Source: Victivallales bacterium
Lineage (GTDB): Bacteria; Verrucomicrobiota; Lentisphaeria; Oligosphaerales; Oligosphaeraceae
Reading direction: 5' to 3'
Assembly (NCBI GenBank): GCA_017417585.1
Contig: JAFPYX010000010.1
Location: forward strand, 29,999 to 93,998
DNA length: 64,000 nt
Part shown: in pieces, positions 35,105-44,175 of the stretch
Numbering within the stretch: the stretch's first letter is position 1
Layout of the letters: each line of letters begins with the position of its first letter
The notes under the pieces: generated by a model
The model's database searches: none
Seen by the model: only the letters and a program-made list of their open reading frames with translations
Told to the model about the DNA's origin: nothing
Program-made: the position numbers and the translations under genes

Positions 35105-36073
35105 CTACTTTTGCGGGGGGAAGATGATGGTGCCGTTTCTGCCTTCGATCAGGGAATAAATCATGTAGATCCCCAGCATGATGGTAAACACCGATTGGAA
35201 GTCGGAACCAAGTTCGGCGACCAAGTAGATGATTGCGGCGAGGGCGGCAGGAATGGTCGCGTTGAGCGCGAAAAGCAGCAATGCAAAAAAGGAACGAAGA
35301 TGCCGGATTCGGATGATGAAGGCAATAGTGAGAGTCAGGAGAAGCGCACTGATCAAGATGGAAGAGATGGTATCAATAGAGCTCTCAATCGCACTGGCGA
35401 AAAACAGGGAGAGGAAAACCAGTTTGCAGACTTGGGACTGGTTATGTCGGCTGAAGACGAAGAAATGATCGTCACCAGTTGGAGTCTCTGCATCGGCACC
35501 TGAACCAGAAAGGGGGGGAAAATTCTGGAGCATGGCGGGTGGGATGGTGGCTTCTGGAATGGTGGAGCCATCGTTGCTTGAGGAAAGGTTGCCAGAGTCG
35601 AGTTTCCGCCAGAAGTGGAGACCGTCATGGGCAACCACGAGGCCGACATCATCACCAGTCTCATGTGCATTGAAATCACTGCGTGTTTCCACAATATCCA
35701 CACGCAAATGAGGAAGATGCGCGGTTGCAGGGAGCGTCCCTTCCGCCGTTGGTTCCCAGTTGAGTTTTCCTTGCTGGATGGTGATGGGGCCAACAGTGTT
35801 TAAGAGAAAATCTGTGGTTTGGCGAATGTCAGTCGCATAGTTCGGGATATGGGACATCGCAATGCCGCATCCGCCTACCATGCAAAGCAATAAAATGGTG
35901 CAGAGTGTCATCAGCCAATATCGGTTGACCACGGCAAAAAGCGCCATGGCCAGCTTGGGATGCATGAAGATGTTGAACAGCAGAGTCCGATAGTTGACAT
36001 GGTCCCCGTTAAAGGCAAAAACCTGCCCTGGATTAGGCTGGAATTCACTGGATGGACGGTTGGAAGTTGGCAT
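35105..36073 (-). CDS. Unknown multi-pass membrane protein (DUF1189-like layout)
   Basis: 322 residues. One transmembrane helix near 48-72 (WLMTLCTILLLCMVGGCGIAM), a long extracytoplasmic loop (about 75-220, acidic and Ser/Thr-rich), and three to four hydrophobic helices at the C-terminus (about 220-310). An N-terminal helix, a large loop and a C-terminal helix bundle recall the DUF1189 family, but I cannot confirm it. It starts 3 bp after def and ends 7 bp before the next unknown gene, so def, this gene, its partner and ileS form one operon. Confidence 0.7.
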   Translation of the reverse strand: MPTSNRPSSEFQPNPGQVFAFNGDHVNYRTLLFNIFMHPKLAMALFAVVNRYWLMTLCTILLLCMVGGCGIAMSHIPNYATDIRQTTDFLLNTVGPITIQQGKLNWEPTAEGTLPATAHLPHLRVDIVETRSDFNAHETGDDVGLVVAHDGLHFWRKLDSGNLSSSNDGSTIPEATIPPAMLQNFPPLSGSGADAETPTGDDHFFVFSRHNQSQVCKLVFLSLFFASAIESSIDTISSILISALLLTLTIAFIIRIRHLRSFFALLLFALNATIPAALAAIIYLVAELGSDFQSVFTIMLGIYMIYSLIEGRNGTIIFPPQK

Positions 36074-36076
36074 AGG

Positions 36077-36691
36077 CTAGCTTGATTTTGCCGCACGCAG
36101 ACCGGCTTCACGTCGGGCAAGCTTGCGCATGATCGGATCTGCAAGCTTCTGCTCTTCAGGGGAAATACGGTCGTAGAAGAGCTTGCCGTCCAAATGATCG
36201 ATTTCATGTTGAAGGCATCGAGAGAGCAAACCGCCGCATTCGGCGGTGAATTCTTGCCCGCTCAGCAATTGTGTGCGCAATGTAACAGTCGCCCATCGAG
36301 TGACTTTTCCGCTGATTCCCGGCAGGCTCAGACAACCTTCCTCTTCACAGACAGTCTCCTCGCTGTGGGCGACAATCTCCGGGTTGATGAGTACGACGGG
36401 CATTAGCGGAGCCAGGATGAGTTCGCCGGGCAGAGCATCCGGGCGGCAATGCCCCTTGTCATCGGTGGTTTTCACTGCAATCATGCGACGTGACACACCA
36501 ATTTGCGGCGCGGCCAAACCGACGCCGGGGACTTCGCTTTCTTGCAGGGAGCGCAGAAGATTTTCCGCCAGGGAACGGACTTCGTCGTCGATCTTCAGGA
36601 TCGGCGTGGAGATTTCACGAAGCGCGGGGTTCCCGTTGACCACAATGCGCATCGGACGGTTGCGCTTCAGTTGTTTCAGAAAATCAAACAT
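36077..36691 (-). CDS. def: Peptide deformylase
   Basis: 204 residues from the ATG at 36691. Longer reading to 36832 would add 47 non-homologous residues and run into the end of the next gene. The three PDF motifs are all present: GVGLAAPQIG, EEGCLSLPG (metal Cys) and QHEIDHLDG (two metal His and catalytic Glu). It removes the formyl group from nascent proteins. The first of an operon with two unknown membrane proteins and ileS. The insert GHCRPDALPGELILAPLMP between motifs 1 and 2 is longer than in E. coli. Confidence 0.95.
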   Translation of the reverse strand: MFDFLKQLKRNRPMRIVVNGNPALREISTPILKIDDEVRSLAENLLRSLQESEVPGVGLAAPQIGVSRRMIAVKTTDDKGHCRPDALPGELILAPLMPVVLINPEIVAHSEETVCEEEGCLSLPGISGKVTRWATVTLRTQLLSGQEFTAECGGLLSRCLQHEIDHLDGKLFYDRISPEEQKLADPIMRKLARREAGLRAAKSS

Positions 36692-36773
36692 GGAATCATA
36701 GGATTGGGTAAATATCTTAATATATAATCCTTTTAAAAAAGTTCTACCACAATTCAAATTACATTCCCATTGG

Positions 36774-39623
36774 CTATGGCTGGGTGTTTTTCTGTGAACT
36801 GCGGATTTCGTAGGCCTGGATTTGGAAGCCATCCAGGACCACGGGGATTTGGTTGTCTCCTACGTTTCTCCCTCTCTCGTCAAAAAGTTGCCTTCCTGCC
36901 GGCATTGTAATCTCGAAGTTGAATTCGCGTGGCTTATCTTGGAGGTTCATCAACAGCACGAGAAAATTGCCTTGGCCGTCCCCGAGAACTTCGTATTCGT
37001 CATCTTTCACCCCGGTGGAATGCATTGTCAGAAGTTCGGCAGATCGCAGTCCAGTGGTGAAAAAGTCTTCGTATTTTGAGATTATCCGTGCAACTTCAGC
37101 GATGGCCAGGAAGGAGCGCCCGTCCAGGGTAGGGTAGTGGTAGATCAGGCATCCTCGTGTGGCGTCGCAGCAACGTCGCAACAGAGTCGCGGACTGCAGT
37201 GCCTGGGGGGCAGTTCTTGCTACATAGTCAAAAGGATATAGTAGTTCTCCCAGAACCAGTCCTGTCTTTTGGAAACACTGCTGGGTGTCGTGCAATTCCC
37301 TAGGCGAGCGTCCATAACCGCACATCGCCAGATCCAGAACCCCCTCCAGCAACGACCAGTCGATGCCATAGACCAGCTTGGATCGGTCGCTTTGGTAGCC
37401 GGAGTACATGGAGAAGACCACGTTGGGCAGTTCCTCATGGATGGTTTCAGCCAGCAAGGTGGCAAAATCCGCTACGCGGCGGTGGCAGTAGCGTTGCCAT
37501 TGCGGGAGGAATTCCTGGTTGATGCGTTCAGCGCTCAGGCCAGCGGGACTGATTCCTGCAAATGTCGCGAAGTCCTTCAAGCAGACCGGGCAGTAGCAGG
37601 AGAGGTAGCTGTCCTTGACATGGCTTTCATAGTCCCAGTCGATATGTCCGCAGTTGCCGAAGCGCTGGTGCCACGAAGGAAGCCGTTCCCGCAGGAAACG
37701 CGCGAACTCCGGTTCGCGAACCAGGCGTGTAGAGCAGACTGTCGTCTTGCTGATGGCCCCGCTATATTCCACCTGTGCCTGTTCGGGATGGTCGGCAAGA
37801 TACTCCTGGCAGTTGAAGTTCCAGGTCTCAAAATTGAACAGAGCAACCCCACGGAGCCGTTGGTAGTCCCCGACGGGACTGGTGATTTCCGTGACGCCCG
37901 CCTCGGCGAAATAGTCGAAGATGCGGTGTCGCAACGCATCGTCGTCCATACTCTTGAGCCAGCTTGTCCACAACTCTATAATGAGCCTTTCGGACTGCGG
38001 TGCACGTGCTGGTGCGATGACATGTGCAGGGAGGCGGTTGGGTAGCTCCATGGCATTCGCCTCGTGGCTGGAGGCGTAGTAGTAAAGGCATGTCTCATTG
38101 GTCGCGATGTCCTCATCCACATGGATCACTGTGGCGATCATTTCGTGGCTTTTGCGTGTTGCGGCATACGAAAGGGCCTTCTTGACCGTGATTGCATATT
38201 GGGTGAACTCCACGCCGTTGCGCGTCACCGTCCCAAGCCTTTCGACTTCCACCGGAAACAACTTGTAATAACCCGATGTGCCAATCAATTCTACGCCTGG
38301 CGGCAACTCGAAGGTCATTGTATAATCTGAGACCTTCTTATCCGGAATTCCCTGAGGACACCAAAGTATCTGCTGCAAGCCGCCACGGTTCAAGTTGATG
38401 CCGTTGACATGCCAATTGGGCCACACAAGCGACTGGACACATAGGAGTTTCCGCCGCCACACACCATCCGCGTCCGCCACCCAGCCCTCCGGCCAGGGTA
38501 TCGACACGCCCCCCGCCGACAGCGACACAGCCGCATCGGCACCTGTCGTCAGCGCGAGTTCATTTACACCCGCCTTCAACGGGATGCCCTCCGCCGGCAC
38601 GGCGACACCATTGAGCGACAGCACCCCGTCCTTCAATTGCGCCGACAAAATGCGTGTGTTAACCTCAAAATGGTAAACAGACGAGCAATAATAGACATTA
38701 TCATCTTGCGCAACAATCCATTGAAACACAAAGTTACCGTCCTGCTCCAACTCAAACTCCACCTCAGAACCGTAATTCTCCGCTGTAATGGCTCCCGCAC
38801 CAAAATCCACCTTGCACGCCAACCGCACGGGGACATCATTCTCCCCCGTCACGCGGAGCACATTCCTGCCGGGGAGGAATGCGGGAAAGGCAAGAACCTG
38901 GATGCTGGGAACGGAATCCACGAAGACGAGTTCCCCCAGATTTTTCGGGGTGTGCACTCCGCCTTCCGCGATAGCCTGGAGTGAACTGACTTCCTTTGAG
39001 GCGTATTCACGTCGCGCTGCAAGAAATTTCCAGTGGTCACCGGCCGAGGGCTTGCCGCCCAAAGTCCTCCACGGCAAGGCCAGCTCAACGGCCCAATACG
39101 CCTCCGGATGTCTGCTGACCACCGCAACGGCGGCCGTTGTCCCAGACTGCCAGCTTCGGTCTCGGTCACGCCAGTAGTCTGCCGCCGTCAAGTCGCTCAC
39201 GCAGTCGCATACCACCCCCGAGGCCGTGGCGATCACGTCATAGAGTCGGCCATTGAAGGGATTCCCAAGGAGCAATTGCACCATGTCGGTCGAATAAACT
39301 GCATCGTTATCCGCGCCTTGATAGTTGTTCTTGAAGTCGTGCAGGCGGTTTTGGATGGGGTCTAGCGCTCCTTCCTGACATTCGAATGCCGCGTAGAGGT
39401 TCTGGTCATCCCACAGGAACCGCACCGTGGTCTGTTGCTGTGCGAAGGAGTTGCTGGAGAGCAGCAGGAACGGTCCATAGGCAATGCTGTTGCGCCACGC
39501 CTCGTCCGCCAGATTGCCGTCCACCACCGGCGTGCCACGCCCAGCCGACACTATCATCGGCTCCACCGCAAAGAGTCCGAGGCAGATGGCAAGGCACGCA
39601 AGGGCAATTGGCAGTGTTTTCAT
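36774..39623 (-). CDS. Large secreted CBM9-containing glycoside-hydrolase-like protein
   Basis: 949 residues with a signal peptide (MKTLPIALACLAICLGLFA). Residues about 25-240 form a CBM9-like domain: TPVVDGNLADEAWRNS, TTVRFLWDDQNLYAAFECQE, AVELALPWRTLGG. Middle beta-rich domains (240-540) precede a predicted barrel (about 560-880) with GHIDWDYESHVKDSYLSCYC, a CxxC-type CYCPVCLKDFA, and ELLYPFDYVART. The barrel resembles uncharacterised glycosidases common in Lentisphaerota-type genomes; catalytic residues cannot be assigned, though Asp/Glu of DWDYE are candidates. The promoter probably lies in the AT-rich TATAAAGTATATAAA stretch (39648-39665). Probably a secreted polysaccharide-degrading protein. 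Confidence 0.65.
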   Translation of the reverse strand: MKTLPIALACLAICLGLFAVEPMIVSAGRGTPVVDGNLADEAWRNSIAYGPFLLLSSNSFAQQQTTVRFLWDDQNLYAAFECQEGALDPIQNRLHDFKNNYQGADNDAVYSTDMVQLLLGNPFNGRLYDVIATASGVVCDCVSDLTAADYWRDRDRSWQSGTTAAVAVVSRHPEAYWAVELALPWRTLGGKPSAGDHWKFLAARREYASKEVSSLQAIAEGGVHTPKNLGELVFVDSVPSIQVLAFPAFLPGRNVLRVTGENDVPVRLACKVDFGAGAITAENYGSEVEFELEQDGNFVFQWIVAQDDNVYYCSSVYHFEVNTRILSAQLKDGVLSLNGVAVPAEGIPLKAGVNELALTTGADAAVSLSAGGVSIPWPEGWVADADGVWRRKLLCVQSLVWPNWHVNGINLNRGGLQQILWCPQGIPDKKVSDYTMTFELPPGVELIGTSGYYKLFPVEVERLGTVTRNGVEFTQYAITVKKALSYAATRKSHEMIATVIHVDEDIATNETCLYYYASSHEANAMELPNRLPAHVIAPARAPQSERLIIELWTSWLKSMDDDALRHRIFDYFAEAGVTEITSPVGDYQRLRGVALFNFETWNFNCQEYLADHPEQAQVEYSGAISKTTVCSTRLVREPEFARFLRERLPSWHQRFGNCGHIDWDYESHVKDSYLSCYCPVCLKDFATFAGISPAGLSAERINQEFLPQWQRYCHRRVADFATLLAETIHEELPNVVFSMYSGYQSDRSKLVYGIDWSLLEGVLDLAMCGYGRSPRELHDTQQCFQKTGLVLGELLYPFDYVARTAPQALQSATLLRRCCDATRGCLIYHYPTLDGRSFLAIAEVARIISKYEDFFTTGLRSAELLTMHSTGVKDDEYEVLGDGQGNFLVLLMNLQDKPREFNFEITMPAGRQLFDERGRNVGDNQIPVVLDGFQIQAYEIRSSQKNTQP

Positions 39624-39764
39624 AACTTATTGGTTTTATCCAGGTTATTCTTTTTATATACTTTATACCAGCAATGGCTTTTCGCAAGTCATGACAGAGA
39701 AAATGGAGGCCAAAACAAGGCATTTAGCAGGTTATAATCCTGATTAGATACCTCGTTAGAAAAA

Positions 39765-40089
39765 ACGCAATCGCTGATATAATAGTTGATTTCCTTCGCC
39801 ATCTTGAAGGTGGATCCGAAGGCTTTGAGATTCTTGACGAGGATGTCGAACTGCCCGTGTGGCGTTTTCGACGCCGTTTTTGACGAAGGTCTGGTGGGCA
39901 GCCCTGCCTCTTCACCACCACGGGGTTCTTTTGGACCACATCGCCGGTGAAGAAGAAGGGCGCGTGGTTGCCGTTCTACTTCAGGACGCGAAAGATGTTC
40001 TCCGAGCCAGCGCGGAAACCGTTGTAACAGGGAGTCCCGCTCCTGCTGTCGGTCTCCAGGTCAAGGCCGGAGATGGTTGTAATGCCCAT
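39765..40089 (-). pseudogene. Decayed unidentified coding sequence
   Basis: Within the 490-bp gap 39624-40114 the minus strand reads as protein-like sequence with strong GC at third positions. From an ATG at about 40089: GITTISGLDLETDSRSGTPC..., ENIFRVLK, then an in-frame TAG at about 39980, then NGNHAPFFFTGDVVQKNPVVV. The same quality continues only after shifting frame, with QTFVKNGVENAT and then, after another shift, GQFDILVKNLKAFGSTFKMA and KEINYYISDCVFSN. One stop and two frameshifts point to a pseudogene fragment, family unknown. Sequence 39624-39764 shows only the AT-rich region before the CBM9 gene. Confidence 0.5.
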
Positions 40090-40114
40090 AAGATTTTTGG
40101 TGTGCTAACGGAAT

Positions 40115-41071
40115 TCAAAGCCATTTGTCCACCAGCTGTCCATATTCGAAATCGGGACGATTTTTGACTACGTAGGCATGTGCCCCATCTGAGGACACCA
40201 GGAAGCTGTTTTCTCCGGTATCAGGGTTGCTGGTGGCTTGTCCCCGCACGAGGCCATACATTCCACTGTCTGGCGAGACGACGCCTGCCCCTAGTAGGAT
40301 CAGCAATGGATCCCAGCAGAAGTGCGCACGCTCCTGTCCCAATCCCTGGAATTCCGGGGCCTTGCCGCCCAGACGATAGCCCGGCGTGCGGTCAAAGGCG
40401 TCCATTGCCTGACGAAGCAGATCCCCGCCTGGCAACTTCGCTCCGGCAAGCACTGTGTTGCCGACCTCAAATCCCAAGAAGGTGATGGGAGTAGGCCAAT
40501 TGGCAAGCACGATTGAGCCGGCACGGGTGACAATCGGATTGACGGGGGAGCCGCCTGTGAGGTTGTATTCACTGCCGCGAGGCCAGAATCCGGCCATCAT
40601 GAACAATTTTTCGACCTTCTTCCTTGCCAGCTCCATTCCAGTTAGCGGCGAGAATTCATCCGGAGGGCTTTCCAGCAATTCTGCGTAGTTTTCGGTGAAA
40701 CCGATGGAAAACAACGTGACTTTTTCCGGAGAAGTCGCTAAAAGGCGTCGATATAGTTTTACCGGGGCTTCTGCATCCGAATTGCCTTTGTATTTTGAAG
40801 GCAGTTGTGCCAAGTACTTTTGGTAGGAGGGGCCATTGCGGCCTGAGAAGTCTTTCTCCCAATTTTGGATGATGCCGACGGGGACATCTACACCGTGTGC
40901 CAACAGAAAGGCGTCCACCGATCGAACACTTTCCTCAAAACTGGCGTTCAGGCAGACACCTAGCAATTTCAAATGATTGTATTGCTGGAGACGAAGCAGT
41001 ACACGCAGTGCCATCACGTCATCGACGTCAGTGTACCAATCGGTGTCTAAAATTACTTGTTGCGAGGTCAT
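40115..41071 (-). CDS. Inosine-uridine nucleoside hydrolase family protein
   Basis: 318 residues from the ATG at 41071 (an upstream TTG reading adds 12 residues and crosses into the palindrome at 41107). The N-terminal calcium-binding motif DTDWYTDVDD fits the DTDxxxDxDD signature of the IUNH fold, and LKLLGVCLNASFEESVRSVDAFL follows it. It hydrolyses N-glycosidic bonds of ribonucleosides, or a related substrate; bacterial homologues near glycosidases often have unknown substrates. The C-terminal HFCWDPLLILL supplies the later DP-type metal ligand. Divergently transcribed from a GH20 gene. Confidence 0.85.
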   Translation of the reverse strand: MTSQQVILDTDWYTDVDDVMALRVLLRLQQYNHLKLLGVCLNASFEESVRSVDAFLLAHGVDVPVGIIQNWEKDFSGRNGPSYQKYLAQLPSKYKGNSDAEAPVKLYRRLLATSPEKVTLFSIGFTENYAELLESPPDEFSPLTGMELARKKVEKLFMMAGFWPRGSEYNLTGGSPVNPIVTRAGSIVLANWPTPITFLGFEVGNTVLAGAKLPGGDLLRQAMDAFDRTPGYRLGGKAPEFQGLGQERAHFCWDPLLILLGAGVVSPDSGMYGLVRGQATSNPDTGENSFLVSSDGAHAYVVKNRPDFEYGQLVDKWL

Positions 41072-41106
41072 AAGGGTATTTGAAGGGAAACAGGAATGAA
41101 ACCCCA

Positions 41107-41146
41107 ATTACTATAGAACCAAATTGAAAATTGGCTCTATAGTAAT
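41107..41146. promoter_or_regulatory. Near-perfect inverted repeat in a divergent promoter region
   Basis: Arms of 18-19 bp (ATTACTATAGAACCAAATT and AATTGGCTCTATAGTAAT) separated by 3 bases, with one mismatch and one extra base. It lies 35 bp upstream of the nucleoside hydrolase ATG (minus) and 76 bp upstream of the GH20 ATG (plus). The CTATAG core is itself palindromic. Position and symmetry fit an operator for a dimeric regulator that controls both genes; no regulator gene is adjacent. Confidence 0.55.
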
Positions 41147-41222
41147 CACTATTTCCACCTTTGAAATTGGTCTTCGATTTCGAAACTCTCCATTCGTTTT
41201 TACTAGTTTCTTTTTTGCCGCC

Positions 41223-42632
41223 ATGCCATTGCCGTTTCCTGTCACCGAGATGAATCCCGCGTATGATTACTTGATTCCGCACCCATACCAGTATGCCGTG
41301 CATGAGGGCTTTTTCTCGTTGGAACGTCCTGTTCGGGTGGGGGACGGTTTGAGACAAATTGCTTCGCGACTTCGCTTTTTTGGCGCCCAAGTGTCACAGG
41401 AAGCCACTGCGTCCATTGATGTGATCGCGGGGGCGGGGCTTTTGCCGGAGGGGTTCACCTTGGAGGTCACGCCTGACCGGATTGTCCTCAAGGCAGGAGA
41501 TGCCGCAGGGCGTTTATATGGGACGAATGCATTGGAACAGCTGCTGTGGATTGCCTTCCGGTGGGGGGCAAATGCCGCCAGGCTGGAATGCGGTGTGGTG
41601 CAGGACAGGCCGCGTTATCGCTGGCGGGGCTTGATGCTGGACTCGGCAAGACATTTCCAGAATCGTGAGACCATCTTGGATATTCTGCGCCTGATGGGGA
41701 AACTTCGTCTCAACCGCTTCCACTGGCATTTGACGGATGCGCAGGCCTGGCGAATCCCCGCAAAAGGCGCTCCTGAGCTCAATGGCCGGGGAGATTGGGA
41801 GGACGGCGCATATACCGAGGAGGATTTTGTCGCCATCCGTGAAGAGGCGGCGCGCCAGTGTATTGAGATTTTGCCGGAAATCGACATGCCGGGTCACAAC
41901 GTGTTCCTGCTGGGCATCCATCCCGAGCTGCGATGCAATCCTGAAGTCCATGGTTGGGAGTTTTGTTTGTCCAATCCCGCCTCGATGGAGTTCATGAAGG
42001 CACGGTTGCTGGAGGCGATGGAGCTTTTGCCGGAATGCCGTGTGGTGCATATCGGTGATGACGAATGCGGCACCAGCCATTGGGACAACTGTCCGAAATG
42101 CCAGGCAAAGATCCGCGAGTTGGGGCTCAAGGACTCCCGTGGGCTCGAACAATGGTTCGTCACAGAAATCTGCAATTTCCTGCTCGGACATGGGCGAACT
42201 CCGATGGTCTGGGGAACCAAGCTCAATCCGCCGAAGCAGACCATTCTCCAATGCTGGGGCAATGAATGTGATATGGTCACTTGCGCCGCCCATGACAACA
42301 ATCCCGTGGTGTCCTCCATCGACCATGCATATTATCTGGATTATCCACAGGATGACGAGGATCCGCACTCTGACCCGATGACGCCCGTCACTGATATGGA
42401 TACCTACTGCTCCACTGTGGGGGCACACATGGTGGACTATCTGGGAGACCGGTTGCTCGGCGCCGAAGCTCCGCTTTGGACGGAGTTGGTGCCGCAGTGG
42501 CGAGTGCGGGTGAAGTTATTGGATCGCGCAATCGCGCTCTCTGAAGCGACTTGGAGCCAACAGTGCCACAAGCATTACCGGAATTTCCTGCAACGCAAAC
42601 GCGGACTGGAATTGGCCGGATATGTTTGGTGA
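41223..42632 (+). CDS. GH20 beta-N-acetylhexosaminidase
   Basis: 469 residues from the ATG at 41223. A TTG reading from 41124 would cross the palindrome. A second ATG at 41250 is also possible because neither has a good ribosome site. An N-terminal GH20b-type domain (about 30-125) ends in the RPRYRWRGLMLDSARHF strand that opens the catalytic barrel. NRFHWHLTDAQAWRI, LPEIDMPGHN and HIGDDECGTSHW are seen; the catalytic Asp-Glu pair is Asp280-Glu281 (usual GGDE reads GDDE here). It cleaves terminal GlcNAc or GalNAc using substrate-assisted catalysis. No signal peptide is visible, so it may act on imported oligosaccharides. nagA elsewhere fits downstream use of GlcNAc. Confidence 0.9.
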   Translation: MPLPFPVTEMNPAYDYLIPHPYQYAVHEGFFSLERPVRVGDGLRQIASRLRFFGAQVSQEATASIDVIAGAGLLPEGFTLEVTPDRIVLKAGDAAGRLYGTNALEQLLWIAFRWGANAARLECGVVQDRPRYRWRGLMLDSARHFQNRETILDILRLMGKLRLNRFHWHLTDAQAWRIPAKGAPELNGRGDWEDGAYTEEDFVAIREEAARQCIEILPEIDMPGHNVFLLGIHPELRCNPEVHGWEFCLSNPASMEFMKARLLEAMELLPECRVVHIGDDECGTSHWDNCPKCQAKIRELGLKDSRGLEQWFVTEICNFLLGHGRTPMVWGTKLNPPKQTILQCWGNECDMVTCAAHDNNPVVSSIDHAYYLDYPQDDEDPHSDPMTPVTDMDTYCSTVGAHMVDYLGDRLLGAEAPLWTELVPQWRVRVKLLDRAIALSEATWSQQCHKHYRNFLQRKRGLELAGYVW

Positions 42633-42728
42633 ACCGGGCAAGGCATCAGGCGTTTGTCATCGGTGTCGCTTTGGCGTGGGATTTCCGCTTCATGCCCCAT
42701 GTCAAAGGCAAGATGGAATTACGAATAA

Positions 42729-44144
42729 TTACTCGGAGGTGCTTCGTTCAGCCGTCGGCTGATTCATTATCGCTTTTTTCTTGAATTGCGTGCTGAAAAG
42801 AAGCAGACAGATGCCGCAGATTCCAAAAATCAACGGTCCATAGATAATGCCAACGAGGCCAAAAGTCTGTAGACCGCCAAGAATCGCGAAGAATAGCACC
42901 AGGTAGGACATGCCAGTCTTCCCGGTTTTCTTCATGATCAGGGGACGCAGCAGGTTGTCAATGTTCGCTACCAGTAGTCCGCAGGAGCAGAAGACAAACC
43001 ATCCTTGCCAGGTTTGCCCTGTGGCAAAGAGATAAAGGGATGCTGGAATCCAAATGAGTGTGGTGCCGACAACCGGGATGATGGAGCACATGCCCAGCAT
43101 GACTCCCCAAAAAAGTGCCGGTATTCCGACAATGCGGAAGATTATCATCGCGATGATGCTCTGGCACAGAGCAGTTCCTAAGATACTGAATGCAATAGAG
43201 CTAGAGACTTCTCTAATACGCTGGATGACCTGGCGTTGCTCCTCCATTTCCAACGGAATGATGCTTCGCGCGTAGCTCATGATGTTTTCGCCATCATAGA
43301 AGACAAAGAACATCACAAAAAGCATCAAAAAGAAATTAAAAACTGTCAGCCAGGTTTTCGAAAGGATCTTTACTAAAAGTTTCAGGGCACCGCTTAGAAG
43401 CGTCCGGCTGGCGTTTACCAAAACGCTGGTAACTTTCTGCGGATCGATGCGCGGCAGCTCCTCGTCCTTAATCTTTGCTGGTACATTATCTGTATGGGAG
43501 GAATGTGAGTCCTCTTCGGGAGAGGCAAGCTCAAGCTCGCCTGCGTTGGCAGAGTCGATATTTGACATGGGCGGCATGAGGTGTTGTAACCCTTCGTCTT
43601 CGGTGTCACTGGAGGTTGAAACAGTGAAGAGTTGAAAGTCCAGGAAGAACTTGCGCGCTAACTCATGGCGATTGACGGCTTCGATTGCCTGCGGAACCTG
43701 ACTCGGCAATTCTTTTTCAAGCCAAATTGCCGTTGAACGCAGGGTGGTCATGCCTTGCTTGGCCAATTGGATCGTAAAAAGAGTGACTGGAATAACGATG
43801 ATGAGGAAAACAAGCGCTACCGACAAAATCGCCGCCCGGCGACGAATCTGCCCTTGAATCTTGGTTTCGTAAAATCTTCGACGTTCTTTCTCTTTGGGGG
43901 GCTTCTGGTGAAGGACTTGATTCCGAAAATAAAAGTCCATGCGTTCGACGAGTCGCCGAATCCGTCGATGAAATGGCATCAGCACACTTGCAAGCAAACT
44001 CCCAAGAATTATGGCATTCAATTCTGCTCGAATCAGATAGATTGCAGAACAAAAAACGATTGCCGTTAGACTGAGAAAAGCGAGTTTGGCAATGTTGGTT
44101 GCCCAGGCGGAAGAAGATTGGAGATTCGTAGAGGCGGATGGCAT
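42729..44144 (-). CDS. AI-2E family transporter (PerM/TqsA-like)
   Basis: 471 residues, polytopic. N-terminal helices surround SLTAIVFCSAIYLI and LNAIILGSLLASVLMPFHRRI. A large soluble, acidic loop (about 180-260) follows. The C-terminal half has the family landmarks ILGTALCQSIIAMIIFRIVGIPALFWGVMLG, IIPVVGTTLIWIPASLYLF, LLVANIDNLLRPLIM, and LVGIIYGPLIFGI. Members export small molecules or ions; the AI-2 name reflects TqsA, and the substrate here is unknown. It lies downstream of the MraY-like gene (31 bp) and ends near the convergent GH20 gene. The central loop is longer than usual for the family. Confidence 0.9.
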   Translation of the reverse strand: MPSASTNLQSSSAWATNIAKLAFLSLTAIVFCSAIYLIRAELNAIILGSLLASVLMPFHRRIRRLVERMDFYFRNQVLHQKPPKEKERRRFYETKIQGQIRRRAAILSVALVFLIIVIPVTLFTIQLAKQGMTTLRSTAIWLEKELPSQVPQAIEAVNRHELARKFFLDFQLFTVSTSSDTEDEGLQHLMPPMSNIDSANAGELELASPEEDSHSSHTDNVPAKIKDEELPRIDPQKVTSVLVNASRTLLSGALKLLVKILSKTWLTVFNFFLMLFVMFFVFYDGENIMSYARSIIPLEMEEQRQVIQRIREVSSSIAFSILGTALCQSIIAMIIFRIVGIPALFWGVMLGMCSIIPVVGTTLIWIPASLYLFATGQTWQGWFVFCSCGLLVANIDNLLRPLIMKKTGKTGMSYLVLFFAILGGLQTFGLVGIIYGPLIFGICGICLLLFSTQFKKKAIMNQPTAERSTSE

Positions 44145-44175
44145 GGCGACAAAGACGCAATTCGATTTCTTAAGT

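Noticed and set aside
36692..36832. Longer start for peptide deformylase
   Set aside because: Adds 47 unmatched residues and overlaps the stop of the CBM9 gene; the downstream ATG begins the conserved domain closely.
39724..39939. A small intact protein of 71 residues
   Set aside because: Better explained as one frame of the decayed coding sequence: adjacent frames carry the protein-like signal and the peptide is biased to Arg/Ser.
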